A stretch of 64,000 nucleotides of DNA from contig JAUJPP010000007.1 in NCBI GenBank assembly GCA_030562195.1, positions 21,759,769 to 21,823,768 on the forward strand, written 5' to 3'. Within the stretch, counting starts at the first letter, position 1. Every line of letters starts with the position of its first letter. The translations under genes and the position numbers were made by a program. The notes beneath the pieces were generated by a model that saw only the letters and a program-made list of their open reading frames with translations, did not search any database and had not been told where the DNA came from. This document shows positions 1 through 12,490 of the stretch, one piece after another. Source of the DNA: Nipponacmea schrenckii (Eukaryota > Mollusca > Gastropoda > Lottiidae).

Positions 1-459
1 GTACATTCAAAGTGAAATTTTCTTGAATTATTATTGTTTTAGGATAATAAACTTTATGTTTGTGTTAAATAATGAAAGTTAGAGTTTGAATATAATTAGA
101 ATGGAATATGCGGAAATTATTTAACATTTTTTACTTTAGGATTGATTACTGAATTCTTATTAAATACAATATACATACTTGGAAAGTAATATTCTGATAT
201 GTCGTGTATGCAGTAGTTGACATGTTAGCTTGCATGACAAAGCTGCTGAGTTCCTGAAGCAGAATCTAAATTACCTTTGTTAATTCTTATCATTATAGAC
301 CCGTGTATGATTTTACATCAAGTTAAAATGAATTATTTGGTTTTAATGATACGATTAACAGAATTTTATTCTGATAAAGGTGTATATATTCCAGGAGTTC
401 AAGATCAGTTTGTATTTTATGTCGAAAATCTTTTCACAGTGATCTAGGAAGTAATAGGT
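1..459. other. AT-rich sequence, no gene seen
   Basis: I see no supported exon on either strand and no long open frame. It ends at the left inverted repeat of the next element. Confidence 0.5.
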
Positions 460-780
460 CTGGGGGCCAAGTAGGAGTCACCTACTTACACCTCGGGGTA
501 TATCCAAGGACCAAAGCAGTTTTGTTTGCCTCCAAGTCTTTTGATAGAAAATGTTGTTGCAACACAACTTTATTTGTTGACAAGTGAAATGTATCCACTC
601 TCTAACCTGTCAATGCTTTCTTTTGTAAATTCTTAGTGAGATCTGGTGTTCAGAAGTAGCTTGCGTCTTTATTTATCTACTTATTGTTAAGGCATCCCCA
701 AGCTTGACATTCTTGATATTCTATCTACGACGTGATGTCATGTGTCACATGACTTTCCTAACAAATATATTGGCCCCCAG
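460..780. mobile_element. Short inverted-repeat element (MITE-like), 321 bp
   Basis: The ends are an exact 11-bp inverted repeat, CTGGGGGCCAA at 460-470 and its complement at 770-780. The interior is more GC-rich than its surroundings, has no open frame, and has small palindromes just inside both ends (AAGTAGG/CCTACTT near 469-489; TGTCATGTGTCACATGAC-like sequence near 736-752). A non-autonomous DNA transposon fits. I could not find a convincing target-site duplication, so the exact borders and the superfamily are open. Confidence 0.45.
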
Positions 781-2274
781 GTGTTGGAATTCATTGATTT
801 TAATTTGAGATACTAGATGAAATAAAATAATAACAAAAAAAATCTTTACAATATGTTTATTATATTCAAGCTTAACACCAATTTACAAAGCCTACTATTC
901 CTTTCAGATTCCAAATTCTTTAAGGGATAAATATGATTTGTTTGGAAACTGTATCTGTTTCTAGTAACATAGTTACTATAGGGTTGAAAGAATTCAACAT
1001 TCGAATGACTGACAATTAAACTGTTGAATATAATCATTTTATGAAATTGTTCAAGGAATAATCAAAATACATTTATATTTGTATTTATATTCCCAAACTT
1101 TTTTTTGGGTTATCAGTTTGTTTTGTCTTTTATTTCCCTTTTTTTTTTTTTTTAACAATATTAGAGTCATAATCTTGCTTAGTTCTTGTTTTATGCTTAT
1201 TGTTGAAGGAACACAGTAAAAAGGTCTGTTTTTTATAGACACCTACTTGATTAATGATCTTATTTTGAAAATCCTTAACTACCTAATTCGGTAAAATATA
1301 TCTGATTTTTCTGTCTGACCTGCACATTTCATTGAATTAATGTAGTTAGACTGGAATTGATTGCATTATAATCTACTTATTTCCAGGTTACAGTAACTCA
1401 GGCAGTCAATATGGAATATAGGCTGTGAGCAATAAAAACAACACAATGTTTGACAATATGTCTACAAGAATAATTGTTAAATGTGGTGTGAAGGTTCTTG
1501 GACTGGAACAACTTAAAACAATACATCATAGATTGCTAATTTCAATTAACAGTAGAAATAAAACATTGGTGGCTTGTTGATGTTAATTTATTATGTAAAT
1601 TATAAATATAAGGTCTCCAGTTCAATCAATTGTATATTGTAAGTTATTGGTCTAACTTATCTACATACTCCCTTTTATACATCACTTTGTCTAACAAATG
1701 GATTTATGTTGTAAGGGGAAATCATTTCCTCTTTTATTTAGAAATCAATTCAATGACAGATCAAATGGTAAATGTGTATTTGATAAAAACTAGACTTTTC
1801 CCTTGTGATATAAATCTTATAATATGATGTTTCTGAGGTATCAGCTGCTACAGAAAATCATATTCTTTATATTTCTAATATATCATTCTTGCTGTACACA
1901 TTATCCTTAATGCTTTTAAAGAAAATTAATTTTTTAATTGTGGATTGTAAAGCTAGAGTCATAAAAATCGTTAGTTTGTAATATATCAATGGAGGTTTTA
2001 TAAAAAGAATTTAAGACTTATATTGATTAATCCTCTTTGATATCATTTTAATAGAAGTGCATTTTTTATCATTATATTTTCAAGCACTTTTGATTTAAAA
2101 CACCATAAAAAGCAAGTGCTTCAATTTTCTAGATTTTTTACAGATTGAGTATTAAATATCTTATGAGGCACACTTTGAGACACAGTCAAATGATATGATA
2201 TGATATGAATAGATTGGTTGAAACTGGTATAAGGTTCTCTTTAAGTTAAGAAAGTTAAATAAGATTTTTTTTTG
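781..2274. other. AT-rich sequence, no gene seen
   Basis: Only short random frames and homopolymer runs (for example a T run near 1138-1153). No exon with convincing splice sites was found. Confidence 0.45.
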
Positions 2275-2715
2275 TGCAGTAAGCAATAAGGTCTATTTTC
2301 TGTTTAGAAGTGTTGATTTTGTTTAGAAGGTAATAGAAGTTGCTTGAGGTTGAGGTAAAAATGCGTTTTCAGTTTAAAAGACAATAAAGTAGGTGCAGAA
2401 AGTCTGGATTCAGTTTAGAAGGCAATAAAGGTTGTTTTCAGCATAAAAGAGTGTAAAACTGTTTCCACTTTAGAAGACAATAAAGGTTGTTTTCACAAGA
2501 CAATTAAGGTTGTTTTCAGCATAGAAAATTGTAAAACTGTTTTCACTTTAAACAATAAAGGTTGTTTTTTTTATTTGAGAAAAAAGTTAAAGCTGTTTTC
2601 AGTTGAGAAGGCAATAAAGGTTGCATTCCAGATAATATTGAAGGTTGCTTATCAGTTGAGAAAACAAGAAAGGTTGTTTCAGTTGAGAACACAATAGTAC
2701 AGAAGGAAATAGTGA
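2275..2715. repeat. Degenerate tandem repeat with core ACAATAAAGGTTGTTTTCAG
   Basis: The phrase 'gacaataaaggttgttttcag' and decayed versions recur roughly every 40-60 bases, for example near 2420, 2470, 2500, 2560, 2610 and 2670, separated by 'ttagaag' or 'ttgagaa' linkers. Spacing and sequence vary, so this is an old array. A further weak copy sits near 3240-3270. No coding sense is visible. Confidence 0.55.
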
Positions 2716-3590
2716 GAGGTTTCACATTGACACGAAGTACGAACTTCGATTGTGAAATGTGTATGGCGTCATCGTTCTCTGTGTAATTATTTTTCTAAGC
2801 AGCCTACAGTTCGTCTGACATGTACGAAGATTTCTGCAGAATTTTGAGGCAAAAAAAACGAAGTACAAAATCTTTATTTTCTGATCATGAAAACCTAAGT
2901 AATTTGGTATTTTGTGGTATTCACATGACAGAATCCATTCATCTAGTCATCTAGTCCAATTTCTACAGGAATAGGCATTATGTCTATCCAGTAGGTTATC
3001 TAACAGGGTAAGACTAACATAGTACGCCATACTGAATACTACCTACCAGTGAAATTACGACTGTAACTTCATATTGTTGCTAATTGAACAATTATACTAT
3101 TTAGACACCTAATAACGTACTTCGGATGTGCAACCAAATTGGTGCCATATACAAAGTTTGAACAACAAAGGTGAGATTTCGTGTTCGTAGTTAGTATTTT
3201 GTGTCGGTGCGGAACCTGTCTATTATTGGTTTTCTACAAGGAATGAATAAAGTTGTATTCAGTTCAGTAGTAAAGGTAATGAAAAAAGATTGATTCGTCT
3301 TTAGTTATTTCAGTGTCAGTAAAGCTATTTCAATTGTTTATTATCAAGGTAATAAGTGTTTAGGTATAGAAGATAGTATCTATCTATAATCAATAAATAC
3401 TGTTAATACTACCAATAATTACCTGCCAAAATCTCGCAATCTCATCTGACGCTAATCATCACCTAGTTTGATTAATAACCTTATTAAAAACAATATCTAT
3501 TATGACGGTGTGGTATGAAATATAGATCAGTTTCTCATGGAGGTTGCCTCTTATTTATGATTAGTTTGATATGTAATATTTGTATGCATA
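2716..3590. other. Non-coding stretch, no gene seen
   Basis: Slightly richer in CpG around 2730-2870 than the surroundings. One splice-like interval on the minus strand (about 3432-3471) has stops in all three frames and is not a coding exon. Confidence 0.4.
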
Positions 3591-3968
3591 TAATAATAAT
3601 AATAACTGTATTGCAAATATATCATATATGGCTAAATCAAAATTGAACACAATACAAATAAAATTTAACAAAAATATTTTACAGGGTTTAAACATTTGAT
3701 AGGAACAGAAATATATTAAATAATGACTAAAGTTTTAATTATTATGTCAGTTTAAGTATATAACCATCGTTATTATCTACATATATTTCAGTTTTTCTAT
3801 ATCAGACATTGATCTAAATGCAATATTTGTTGTAATTATTTTTTCAAACAACTGTTTTCTCTTATTTGTAAAATATTCACAATGCAGTAAATGATGAATC
3901 TCATCATCCAATACGTTATATTTTTCACATAATCTTTTTCTAGAGGCATATTTTATATTAAATGTTTA
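3591..3968 (-). mobile_element. LINE (non-LTR retrotransposon) 3' end relic
   Basis: On the minus strand a frame of about 60 codons ends at a TAG (3777-3779). It carries the pattern usual at the C-terminus of LINE reverse transcriptases: RKRLC, then DDEIHHLLHC, then KRKQLF, then DIEKLKYM at the stop. The normal CCHC zinc motif has lost its second cysteine (Tyr in its place). About 170 bases further on, the sequence ends in a short TTA microsatellite (3593-3606), a common LINE tail. The frame has a stop just upstream, so this is a 5'-truncated dead copy. The clade cannot be told. Confidence 0.6.
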
Positions 3969-5547
3969 TGAGGTTTAACAAGATTAACTACCGAAATAGT
4001 TTTGAGTGTTTTAACAATTTTTTTAACAATGATTTCAGCACAAACTTCCTTGTACCATCTTTCTGTAATAATTAAACTATTATTCTTACACACTCAGTAA
4101 CACTGTCGAGGCTGCTCATTTCTGTCAAAGTACTTGTCAAGGAGTTTAAATTCTCTTCAAAGTAAAAGTTAATAGATAGAATATGACTATGTATCAGTAA
4201 CAGCTGTCATGGATAATGTTAATCCTATATAATCAGATTAAGATACATTAAGTCAATAATGATAATAAGATATAAATAATATTATCATCTGATAAGGATA
4301 TTATATTTGTTTATATCATTAAGATTATTAAAATCTCTATAATGATTAAATTCAAATACACAAATTATGCATTTATATGGTCTTATTTTCTGTGTAAAAA
4401 ACAGATTTCTTGTTAATTGAATAATAAGATAATAATTTCTTCTTGGCTGATCTGTTGTCATTTTGGTCAGATATTTTGAAGGATATGCCTGTTTAACAAT
4501 TTCTTCCCAAAATTTTGAGAAACTATTAATGATCTATTTTACAATGTCTTAAAAATTCTTCCAAGATGATTTTATCCTTTTATACTTGTATATAATGCTT
4601 ATTTATTATTAATACTGGATGATTTGTACCATTACTTAATGTGATAAAATCACTGATGTTGATCAATATGAAAATAAATATTAATGGAAGATCAGATTAA
4701 GCATGCAGAATATTTAGATGTTGAGTGGATGAAAGCATTATAAAGGAATGAAATTGATACAAGTCTTGACTTTGACAAATATCAAGGGAAATCCAGATAT
4801 TTATGACATAGCTGACCATTTGAGACCTTAAGCTGCCCTGAGCTGCCTTGAACTGTCTTGGGTAAATTACCAGTTACAATGCTGAACATAATAGTAACAT
4901 CTGACTGAGCTACTTTGTTTTGGTTTCTTCAAGAGGCTTAAAACATATATAGGAATCCAGCGCACGATCAGCAGTTATATGCACCCACCCAATTTAGTCG
5001 CCCAGTCTTTGAGATTTTGACAATTCAAAAATTAGACAAAAATATACTTGGACCAACACAACATGTCCTTGATGGAGGACATCTATCTAATAAACTAAAA
5101 TGAAATTTGTTCCATTGCTTAGTTGCTAACATGAACAGTCATTTTAAACCCTTGCTTAACAGGCAAATGCAATTTCTACGCCTGAAAATGTATAGAATTT
5201 ATGAACAAAACATGATATATGATAGAAACATGATATATGATATATATTAGTGAAATATGATGTCTGTTAATCAGATTTTCTATCAATCCTCAAGTTGCTT
5301 TTATTACTAATAGCAAGAAGATGGTCTCCAAAGAAGCTCAAGGCTAGTTCTTGACATAAACAGGTCATTTCAACTTCTTAATAATGTCACTTTAAAACAA
5401 GCAGTGTTATAAGCTTGTCACTCTTCTTTCTTCTGCTTCTAATTGACAAATTTCAGAATTCATGTACTTTGACAAAAAATAATAGGTTGCTAATATGTTA
5501 CAAAAGAACATTTTCAAAGGAACAGATTCCGGGAAATGTGGAATTAA
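3969..5547. other. AT-rich sequence, no gene seen
   Basis: An open minus frame of about 80 codons (around 4535 down to 4295) with a motif FWEEIVKQAY could be more of the same LINE or chance. I cannot name it. Otherwise nothing. Confidence 0.35.
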
Positions 5548-5731
5548 CAGTAATAATAATAATAATAATTCTATGGATTATTTTATTCATCCAACACAAA
5601 GATAATACTCACAGTCTCTTTATTTTACATGGGTCACATACACAAGGACTTGTTCCTGTCTCACATTCAGCCCATGGGGCAATATAATGGATTATAATAG
5701 CCCTGCATGCGGGATTTACGCTCATTACTAT
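5548..5731 (-). other. Unidentified coding-like fragment with TTA-repeat tail
   Basis: On the minus strand, 5731 to the TGA at 5609-5611 gives about 40 open codons rich in cysteine, with PWAECETG and SPCVCDPCK in it. A possible acceptor (CTAAAG) precedes it but has a poor pyrimidine tract. Some 40 bases past the stop is a TTA/TAA microsatellite (5550-5567), in the same orientation as the LINE tail near 3.6 kb. It may be the last piece of a retroelement or of a gene copied with one. I do not recognise the protein. Confidence 0.25.
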
Positions 5732-5773
5732 CTTTAGGTATCTTTAAATGTAGAAACTTGATTTAATGAAATG

Positions 5774-5860
5774 ACACCGGCAGTAGGTTTATATCATACT
5801 TGGTGTGACATAAACCTGCTCTGTCGCTATAGCAGCTCAGTTATGACGCCCTTCCGGTGT
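5774..5860. repeat. Nested inverted repeat (foldback) in GC-richer patch
   Basis: Outer arms ACACCGG (5774-5780) and CCGGTGT (5854-5860) pair exactly. Inner arms AGGTTTATATCA (5785-5796) and TGACATAAACCT (5806-5817) pair at 11 of 12 positions around a 9-base loop. The patch is more GC-rich than its surroundings. It may be a small foldback transposon or a structured RNA element. No coding sense. Confidence 0.45.
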
Positions 5861-6227
5861 GAAGGAGCTGTTCATGGTGTTATTACTTTATACACCATCA
5901 TGTTTCATGCACAGTTTTGCTCAGTCTTGTTACATAGCTAACTTGTTGGTATGATTCCATTATTTCTGTTTTTAATATCTGGTTAGCTCTCAGGTGTGTG
6001 AAGCTGACAAATTCTGTACAACTGTTGTCAGAGGTTGTTGCCGAAAATTAGACAAAGGCTATTGTATGTTACATCATTGGTGCGAAAATTATTCTGGATT
6101 TTACAACATGGCTGCTTACGATAGTAGATAGTTTATAGGTTTACGTAAACACGTTAATATCTAAGGTGTCCACTTAAAAAATGTATTTGACATTCAAACC
6201 CAATGATTTGTTTTCTCTGTTTATCAG

Positions 6228-6357
6228 GAAATACACTCAAACGGTAGACAAAATAAGCCAGCACTAGACATAAGGCATCACCATCAATCATCTGTGCAGT
6301 GAGACAATCCACAAACTGAAAAAGGAAAATATTGTAGTCTGTTGTGTGAGCACCAAG
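6228..6357 (+). other. Candidate exon (possibly non-coding)
   Basis: An interval of 130 bases is bounded by an acceptor with a good pyrimidine tract (ttttctctgtttatcag) and a donor CCAAG/gtgggc. One frame stays open for 24 codons and then stops in the interval. It could be a 5'-UTR exon of the complexin gene, whose start exon clearly has an upstream splice acceptor, or the last exon of another gene. No transcript evidence is available. Confidence 0.2.
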
Positions 6358-9300
6358 GTGGGCATATTAAAAATTTAAAACTTTAATTGTATTTTTGTAT
6401 GCATGCATTAGGTAAATCCATTAAGAAGTAATGATATAACGGTCCAATATTTGGAACATATCTATTAAAAACTTGAAGCTAAATCAACAACAGACTTTTT
6501 TTAAAAACCATTTTAATTGTTGGTTGCTGGAGCTTAAACTGTCACTTTACATTGTGTGTTTATAATTGATTTTTGATTAAAGTTTCTCTCTAGAGTTGAA
6601 ATTTCTCGTTTACTATCAATTTTCTCATCAATAATAATGACCTCATAAATTACAAATACACTTTATTTTCTATAGTTACCGTATGTTTAATCCAACAGCA
6701 AATTCTATATTTTATATCTTTTTATTTCTAAGCCTGCAATATTTTATGTGGAAATCTGATTAGACATGCCACATTGACTTGTGTAATGCTGTTGAATGAT
6801 CTAATATGTCATTTTATTTTTAAGCAAGTTTTTATTTAGTTTGATAATGGCTTGAATTTGTAAAGCGATAGAAAGTGAAATTGAATTCTTTGAGAGATTC
6901 ATCTAGTTTTGTAATTGCCCCTTCTGTTCAAACTTATTTTGTTATGTGATTCTGGATCTGAATAAGTCTTGGTGAAAGAATCAGATTAAGATATTGAACT
7001 ACAGATTCCTGTATTCTACTTTCCACCCTATCCAACCATTATATCTTACCCTACTTCCTATCTTCCTTTCCTTCCTATCCTACCTTCATAATTTGATTTC
7101 CTATCTTACCCTCCATTATCTTACTCCTACCTTTATTTTAAATTCCTATCCTACCTCTTGATCTTGCTTTTCTATGATGTAGAATTGAGGTGTTTGTGAA
7201 ATAGTTTAATGGCTAAGAATTTGATTTTATAATCAGGAATTAGGACATGGCCATGACCTTGTTTAATCTGCTAACTTTTCAGACTTGTCCAATGGTTTTA
7301 TATTAACCAAATCAATTCATAATGAAATTTTGTTTTGTTCATTTCATGTTCAAGCATAATTTAAAATACCAGTAATTGATAGATAATGCACGATTATAGA
7401 AACTTATTCTCCAGACAATAGAACATATTGAAATCTTTTCCTGAAATCTACCAGATTGTCTGACCAGACCAATAAAATCTTAATTAAGATGAATAATAAT
7501 CAAATCTATTGTGTTTGTCTGGACCTCTATAAAAAAATATCTAATATTTACGCTTCAGGGAGGTTTGGAGACGTTTATACCTCCAGAATATTAAAACAGA
7601 TAGAGTCTTATTGCTCACATATACATTTATATTAATATCAACCCATCTTTCTGGAAATGAGTAGGCACTTAACATAATTTGTTTAGAAAGTTGTTGATGT
7701 TCATAACATGAAGTTGTATGAAGGACTGAATGTTGTTCAGCTACAACACATCATAAAACATTATTGCAGGAAAAAGGCTATAATATGTTCAGATGTAGAA
7801 TACAACCCGAGACTTTGTGGTGTCCATTGGCTCTAAAATGGTAAGCCTTAACATGTTCTGAACCAGAATAGGTTAACAAGTGCACCAGGTCCTTTATCCC
7901 TTTAGGCCTAATACCGGTTTTTTCTTCTGTCTAATGTCATGCAATCTTTGACCAGGAAATGTAAAAAGTAAGAAAATAAACCCATTTAAAATGTTTGTAG
8001 CCTAAAACTGTTATAGATTCTTTTTACTTCGAAATTAATTTCCGTTGAAGTGTCTTGTAGTGTCATTCTACTGTCAGAGATTGCATGCTGATAATACTTC
8101 TTTCTACTCCAAATCTTTCCTTGTTTGTTTGAGATACTGAAGGTCATAGTTTCCAATAAGAAATGGATTGATTTCCTGTGATTAATTAAGTTCTCTTACT
8201 ATAACTACTAGCTTTCATTTATTATCTTATTCCTGCCCATATGGTACTACTACCACTAATGATACAATTTATATAGGAATTGAAGGACATTTAGAAGCGA
8301 GAAGAACATATATGATACATACTATGATTATGTGATAAAAACACATTTCTTTAATACATGGGTACATAATGTTTCAACACAAGTTACATGTGTGGTCATC
8401 AGATGAAATGGTGAAAGAAAGAAGTATAACATATCTATTGATTTCCTTAGTCCCTCTATTTCCCTTAGTATATTCAAATTTCTCCTCAATAATTCCTACT
8501 TATAGAGAAAAAAATATATTAATATTAAGGATTTATAAAAATGATGATAGGCCTAAGGAAATAAAATGGAGTGAGGTCTTACATTCTTAGGGAACAAAGC
8601 TCTGAAGTGTAGTCAACATCCATGTATATTCTCTATTTAATAATGCTTTTGTAACTTTGATTTTCCTCATTTCTGCTGAGAGCAAAAGTGGAACTTTACC
8701 AGAAAGTGTCAATAACAAAGTTTCAGGTAAAAGTACATCTTGTTTTTTTCTCCTGGATAATTTTTTTTTTTTATTAATTGTACATTTAATTAAACTTTTG
8801 CTTGATAATGATACATTATTTATAACTAATCAGAATTAATGTTTCAATAGGGAAAGAAAGAAGTGTACATTTTGATATGACAAATCAATGTTAGTTTAAA
8901 GTGGCAGTCCATAACAACTTAATTATAAATGTGATCCAATGGTGAAAAAGCACATGAAATTCATGAAGACATATTTTTATTAGATTAGAAAATCCCTTGC
9001 CTTCCAGCTTAGAATGATAAGCGATAAAATTTTGCATAAAAAAGAAGGTCAAACAAATTGTGTCCAATTTTAAGATGAAGAAATCAGCTTAAAACTGTTA
9101 CCATAGAGAATGACAATTTATCTCTGTCACAATACCTTTATTTCTTTTTTTCTCTAGAGAGTTGAACCATTAATATTATTATCGTGTCTTCATACTGCTA
9201 AATTCTCCCAACTAGAATTATGGTGAATAAATGAATACTAAATTATACAGTGTGTTGTCTTCAAATGGCCATTTTACAACTTGCTACAACATTAAAATGG

Positions 9301-12060
9301 TTTCTGTTTTCACTAGATTATGGTAGTTCTTATAAAATTATATTTCGTAAGGATATAAAGTCTACAAATAATTTCCTTCAAGAAATAAAATAATGTAAGA
9401 TGATTGATGGATTGAAATCATAGGACATTCAATACAGCGTTTAGTTTTACAAAATATTATGAAATAAGGTTTTTGTACGATCTATTATTGTCAAACGAGA
9501 TATTATGAAATATGTTTTATGCTATTAATTATTGTCAGGTTTTCAGATATGTACAGAGGATTTTGGAGTCATCTATTTTGGTCAAAGCATTAGTAACAAA
9601 TTTTTGTTTTTATGGATTAAGATTAATACAATTAAATACAACCTTTTAGTGCAAAACTACTTATATATAATTAGGTTTTTAGTTTTGTTTCTTGAACATC
9701 ATTGTGACATTTCTTAGTATAGAAGGCTGTGTACCATATGTGGCTCAATCTTAGTTGTGTGATCTTTCTCCCATTTGTTCAAACCTCAAATCTTTATCAC
9801 ATTTAAACCCTCTCCCCAATAAAATCCAGTTTTTCATTAAAAAAATGGCCAGATCTTTTTCAATCAATTTCGAAATTATTGAATGTTGGTACCAGGAAAT
9901 TTCCTTTGACCCAGATACCTTTCAGTAGATAATCTGTTTTTTTATTTCACCCAGTCCAGATCTAGATCCTTAAAACTCCTTTTATTTGTACTCTTAGTGA
10001 AATGTCTAGATTGATGTGAATGTATGATGTACAAAAGATTAATAAATTCTTCTTGCTTCTCTTTCATACAAAAGCCTTATTTTGATACTTGTTATCATTC
10101 TTTATAGCTATGACTTACTTTATTAACTTCTTGTGTTAAATGTTTGAAGAGTATCTCATTGACATGGCTTATTATTCAATACATATTTTTACATTTGCTT
10201 CATGGCAAGTCTTTCTTTCAATATAGCTTATGAACTTTTACGTTGAGTGCTACATTAATCTTTTAGAAGATTTTCAAGCCTTCATTGAACTTCTGATATA
10301 GGAGAATTTGCTGTCATTTAAGTGTCCTTATAGAAATCTTTAAAATACCTTTCAAATTTCTGCTTAGTTGTCATGTCCAATACAGTTCATCAGCCATGAA
10401 GGCTATAGTCTACTATTTCTAAAGGAGAGTATTAGAATGGTTCTTGATGATCATGATAGATAGATTTACACTTTTTGGAAAGGTTACAGACATGTTAAAT
10501 TGCAGTCTTCTGCTTGAAGCAATCTTGTTGGTTATTTTTACAGAAGAAGAAATGTTGGCTTGTTTGTGTATACAAACTGATGGAATATAGGACCAGTTAT
10601 CCAGTACTTGTAGTTTTGGTTGTATTTATTGATCCAGTCTTTACAGTGTGTACCAATCATTATATATGGTATTGAGCTCAACTTGATTGATTAGATTGCT
10701 CTAGCTTCCAGGCAATCGACATCGTGCCTCCGATTCCTCCTGCATATTTCCTAGTAAATAGAATTGTTTGATTAGTTCTTTAGTATAGAAGGAGAGTTTG
10801 ATGATTTGGAATTGTATTTGTAGCAGACAGATAGAGCTTAAACTGGGATTTACAACAAGTCATTTTTTCAGGTAAAAACATCAGATCCTATTTATCATGT
10901 GTTGACAAAGAAAACTTTTTTTCAATCTTTACTCAATAAAGAGAAAACTTACAAATGCTGTAGGAAATCTGCCAACTGTTTTAGAAAATGCTCTGAGGTA
11001 ACAAGTCATTTTCAGATAAATAAATGAAGCTGATTAGAAGTGTTGCTTTCTGAAAATCTTTGTGCAACTACCTGATTTTATTTCAAAGCCTACTTAAAAA
11101 AATTAACATTAAAAGCAGTACTAATCATAGATGGTCACTTTGTTGTATAGTAAAGAACTTGGTGCTTTACTGATGAGAATGTTTTGAATTCTGTTATTTC
11201 AGATTTGTTGAAAATTCTCAAATTGTACTGTTGACAACAAGCATGTCAGACTAGATAATGCATTTTGTCTTTTTGTTATGATTTTGATACAAAATATTAA
11301 TACATTTTTTTATTCAAATGGGGACATTAATTTTCCATGTGATATAATATTATCTGCATGTTTTGTATTTATAGAGGTAGTCCAATTTTGTCTTTAACTG
11401 TCTTGAACTTTAATATCCAATTTATTTTGTTAAATTTAGATAAAATATGTATGTAACATGGTAGAATAAGTAGCCAATAGTCTGTAGCGCAAGGATAAAT
11501 GTAATTTTGAAGTTAAAAATCAAATTAAAAGCCTTTTTTGGTCTGTGTATTTGTAGAGAAGATGATATTGATTTAGATACTCCCATATGTTTGTGGAAGA
11601 GCTAAGCTGTTCGATTTAAACCTCCAATGTATTTGATCAAAGTTTTCTTGTAACAAAATTCTAATCCAATTGTAGGAGAAAGAGGCTGGCAATTTTAAGA
11701 AGATCTTTTTCTATAATATAAAGGAAATGTCTCAGAAGGGTTATTTGAATTCACAAACTATATTATTTATTCATTTGGGTAGAAAAACATGATTTAAGAA
11801 CTTATCCAAAAATATATCCAAGTGTGAAGCTTTTCAACAATATTGATATTTGTAAGCAACATATTTGAAGATGACTGAAATCTAGTCTTTTAGGATTACA
11901 ATTCATATCATTAGATTTTCAGATGTTGATAAAAGGTTTTTTTTCAATGTTACTTATGTTTCAGGTTATGTGTCTATATAACATGTATTCTTGGTGAGGA
12001 TCCAGTTCTTGTGACTTGTTATTTATTTTTTTATTAGGTGTAGGGTCTAGTTATATTATA
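6358..12060. other. Long gene-free stretch
   Basis: AT-rich sequence without supported exons. The only structure I note is a pyrimidine-rich run at about 7010-7150 built from variants of CCTA/CCTT (strand-asymmetric, simple-sequence-like). Frames of 60-73 codons here have no protein-like composition. It may be upstream intron or intergenic DNA of the complexin gene. Confidence 0.4.
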
Positions 12061-12490
12061 TGCCCACACATTAATGTGTGCATATAGAGTCATCGCCCCT
12101 GTCTGTCTGTTTCTTTGTTATGATTGTTATAACCCAAGGAACCCTTTTTCTTGAAAAAGCATCTGGTTCTTGGATTCTTTGTGGACACGATAGAGAGCTG
12201 ATTTCTGGATGGATTTTGAAGAAATTTGATGTGACCCTATGTAATCACTCAAGGATATATCATATTGAAAACCAGACAAATTAAAAAATACTTCATATGA
12301 ATTATTGCCTTGTTCTTGAATTCTTTGTGGATATGAGCTGGTTTCTAGATGGATTTTTTTGATTTTGTAATCACTCAAGGATAAACCTGATTGAAAATCA
12401 GACCAATCAAGAAATTTTTTGTTTGAGTTATTGCATTTGTTCATGAAAACGTGTTTCATTTGTTGTGAACACAATAGAGTGCTGTTTTAT
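12061..12490. repeat. Three diverged copies of a ~140-bp interspersed repeat unit
   Basis: Phrases recur in order: 'ttctttgtgg' at 12175 and 12321, with a decayed form near 12459; 'atagag..ctg' near 12190 and 12473; 'gtaatcactcaaggata' at 12241 and 12367; 'ttattgc' at 12302 and 12429. Spacing is about 137-146 bases. A GTCTGTCTGT run and a small palindrome (CACACATTAATGTGTG, 12065-12080) sit at the left edge. Open frames on both strands here are products of the repeat. Confidence 0.55.
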
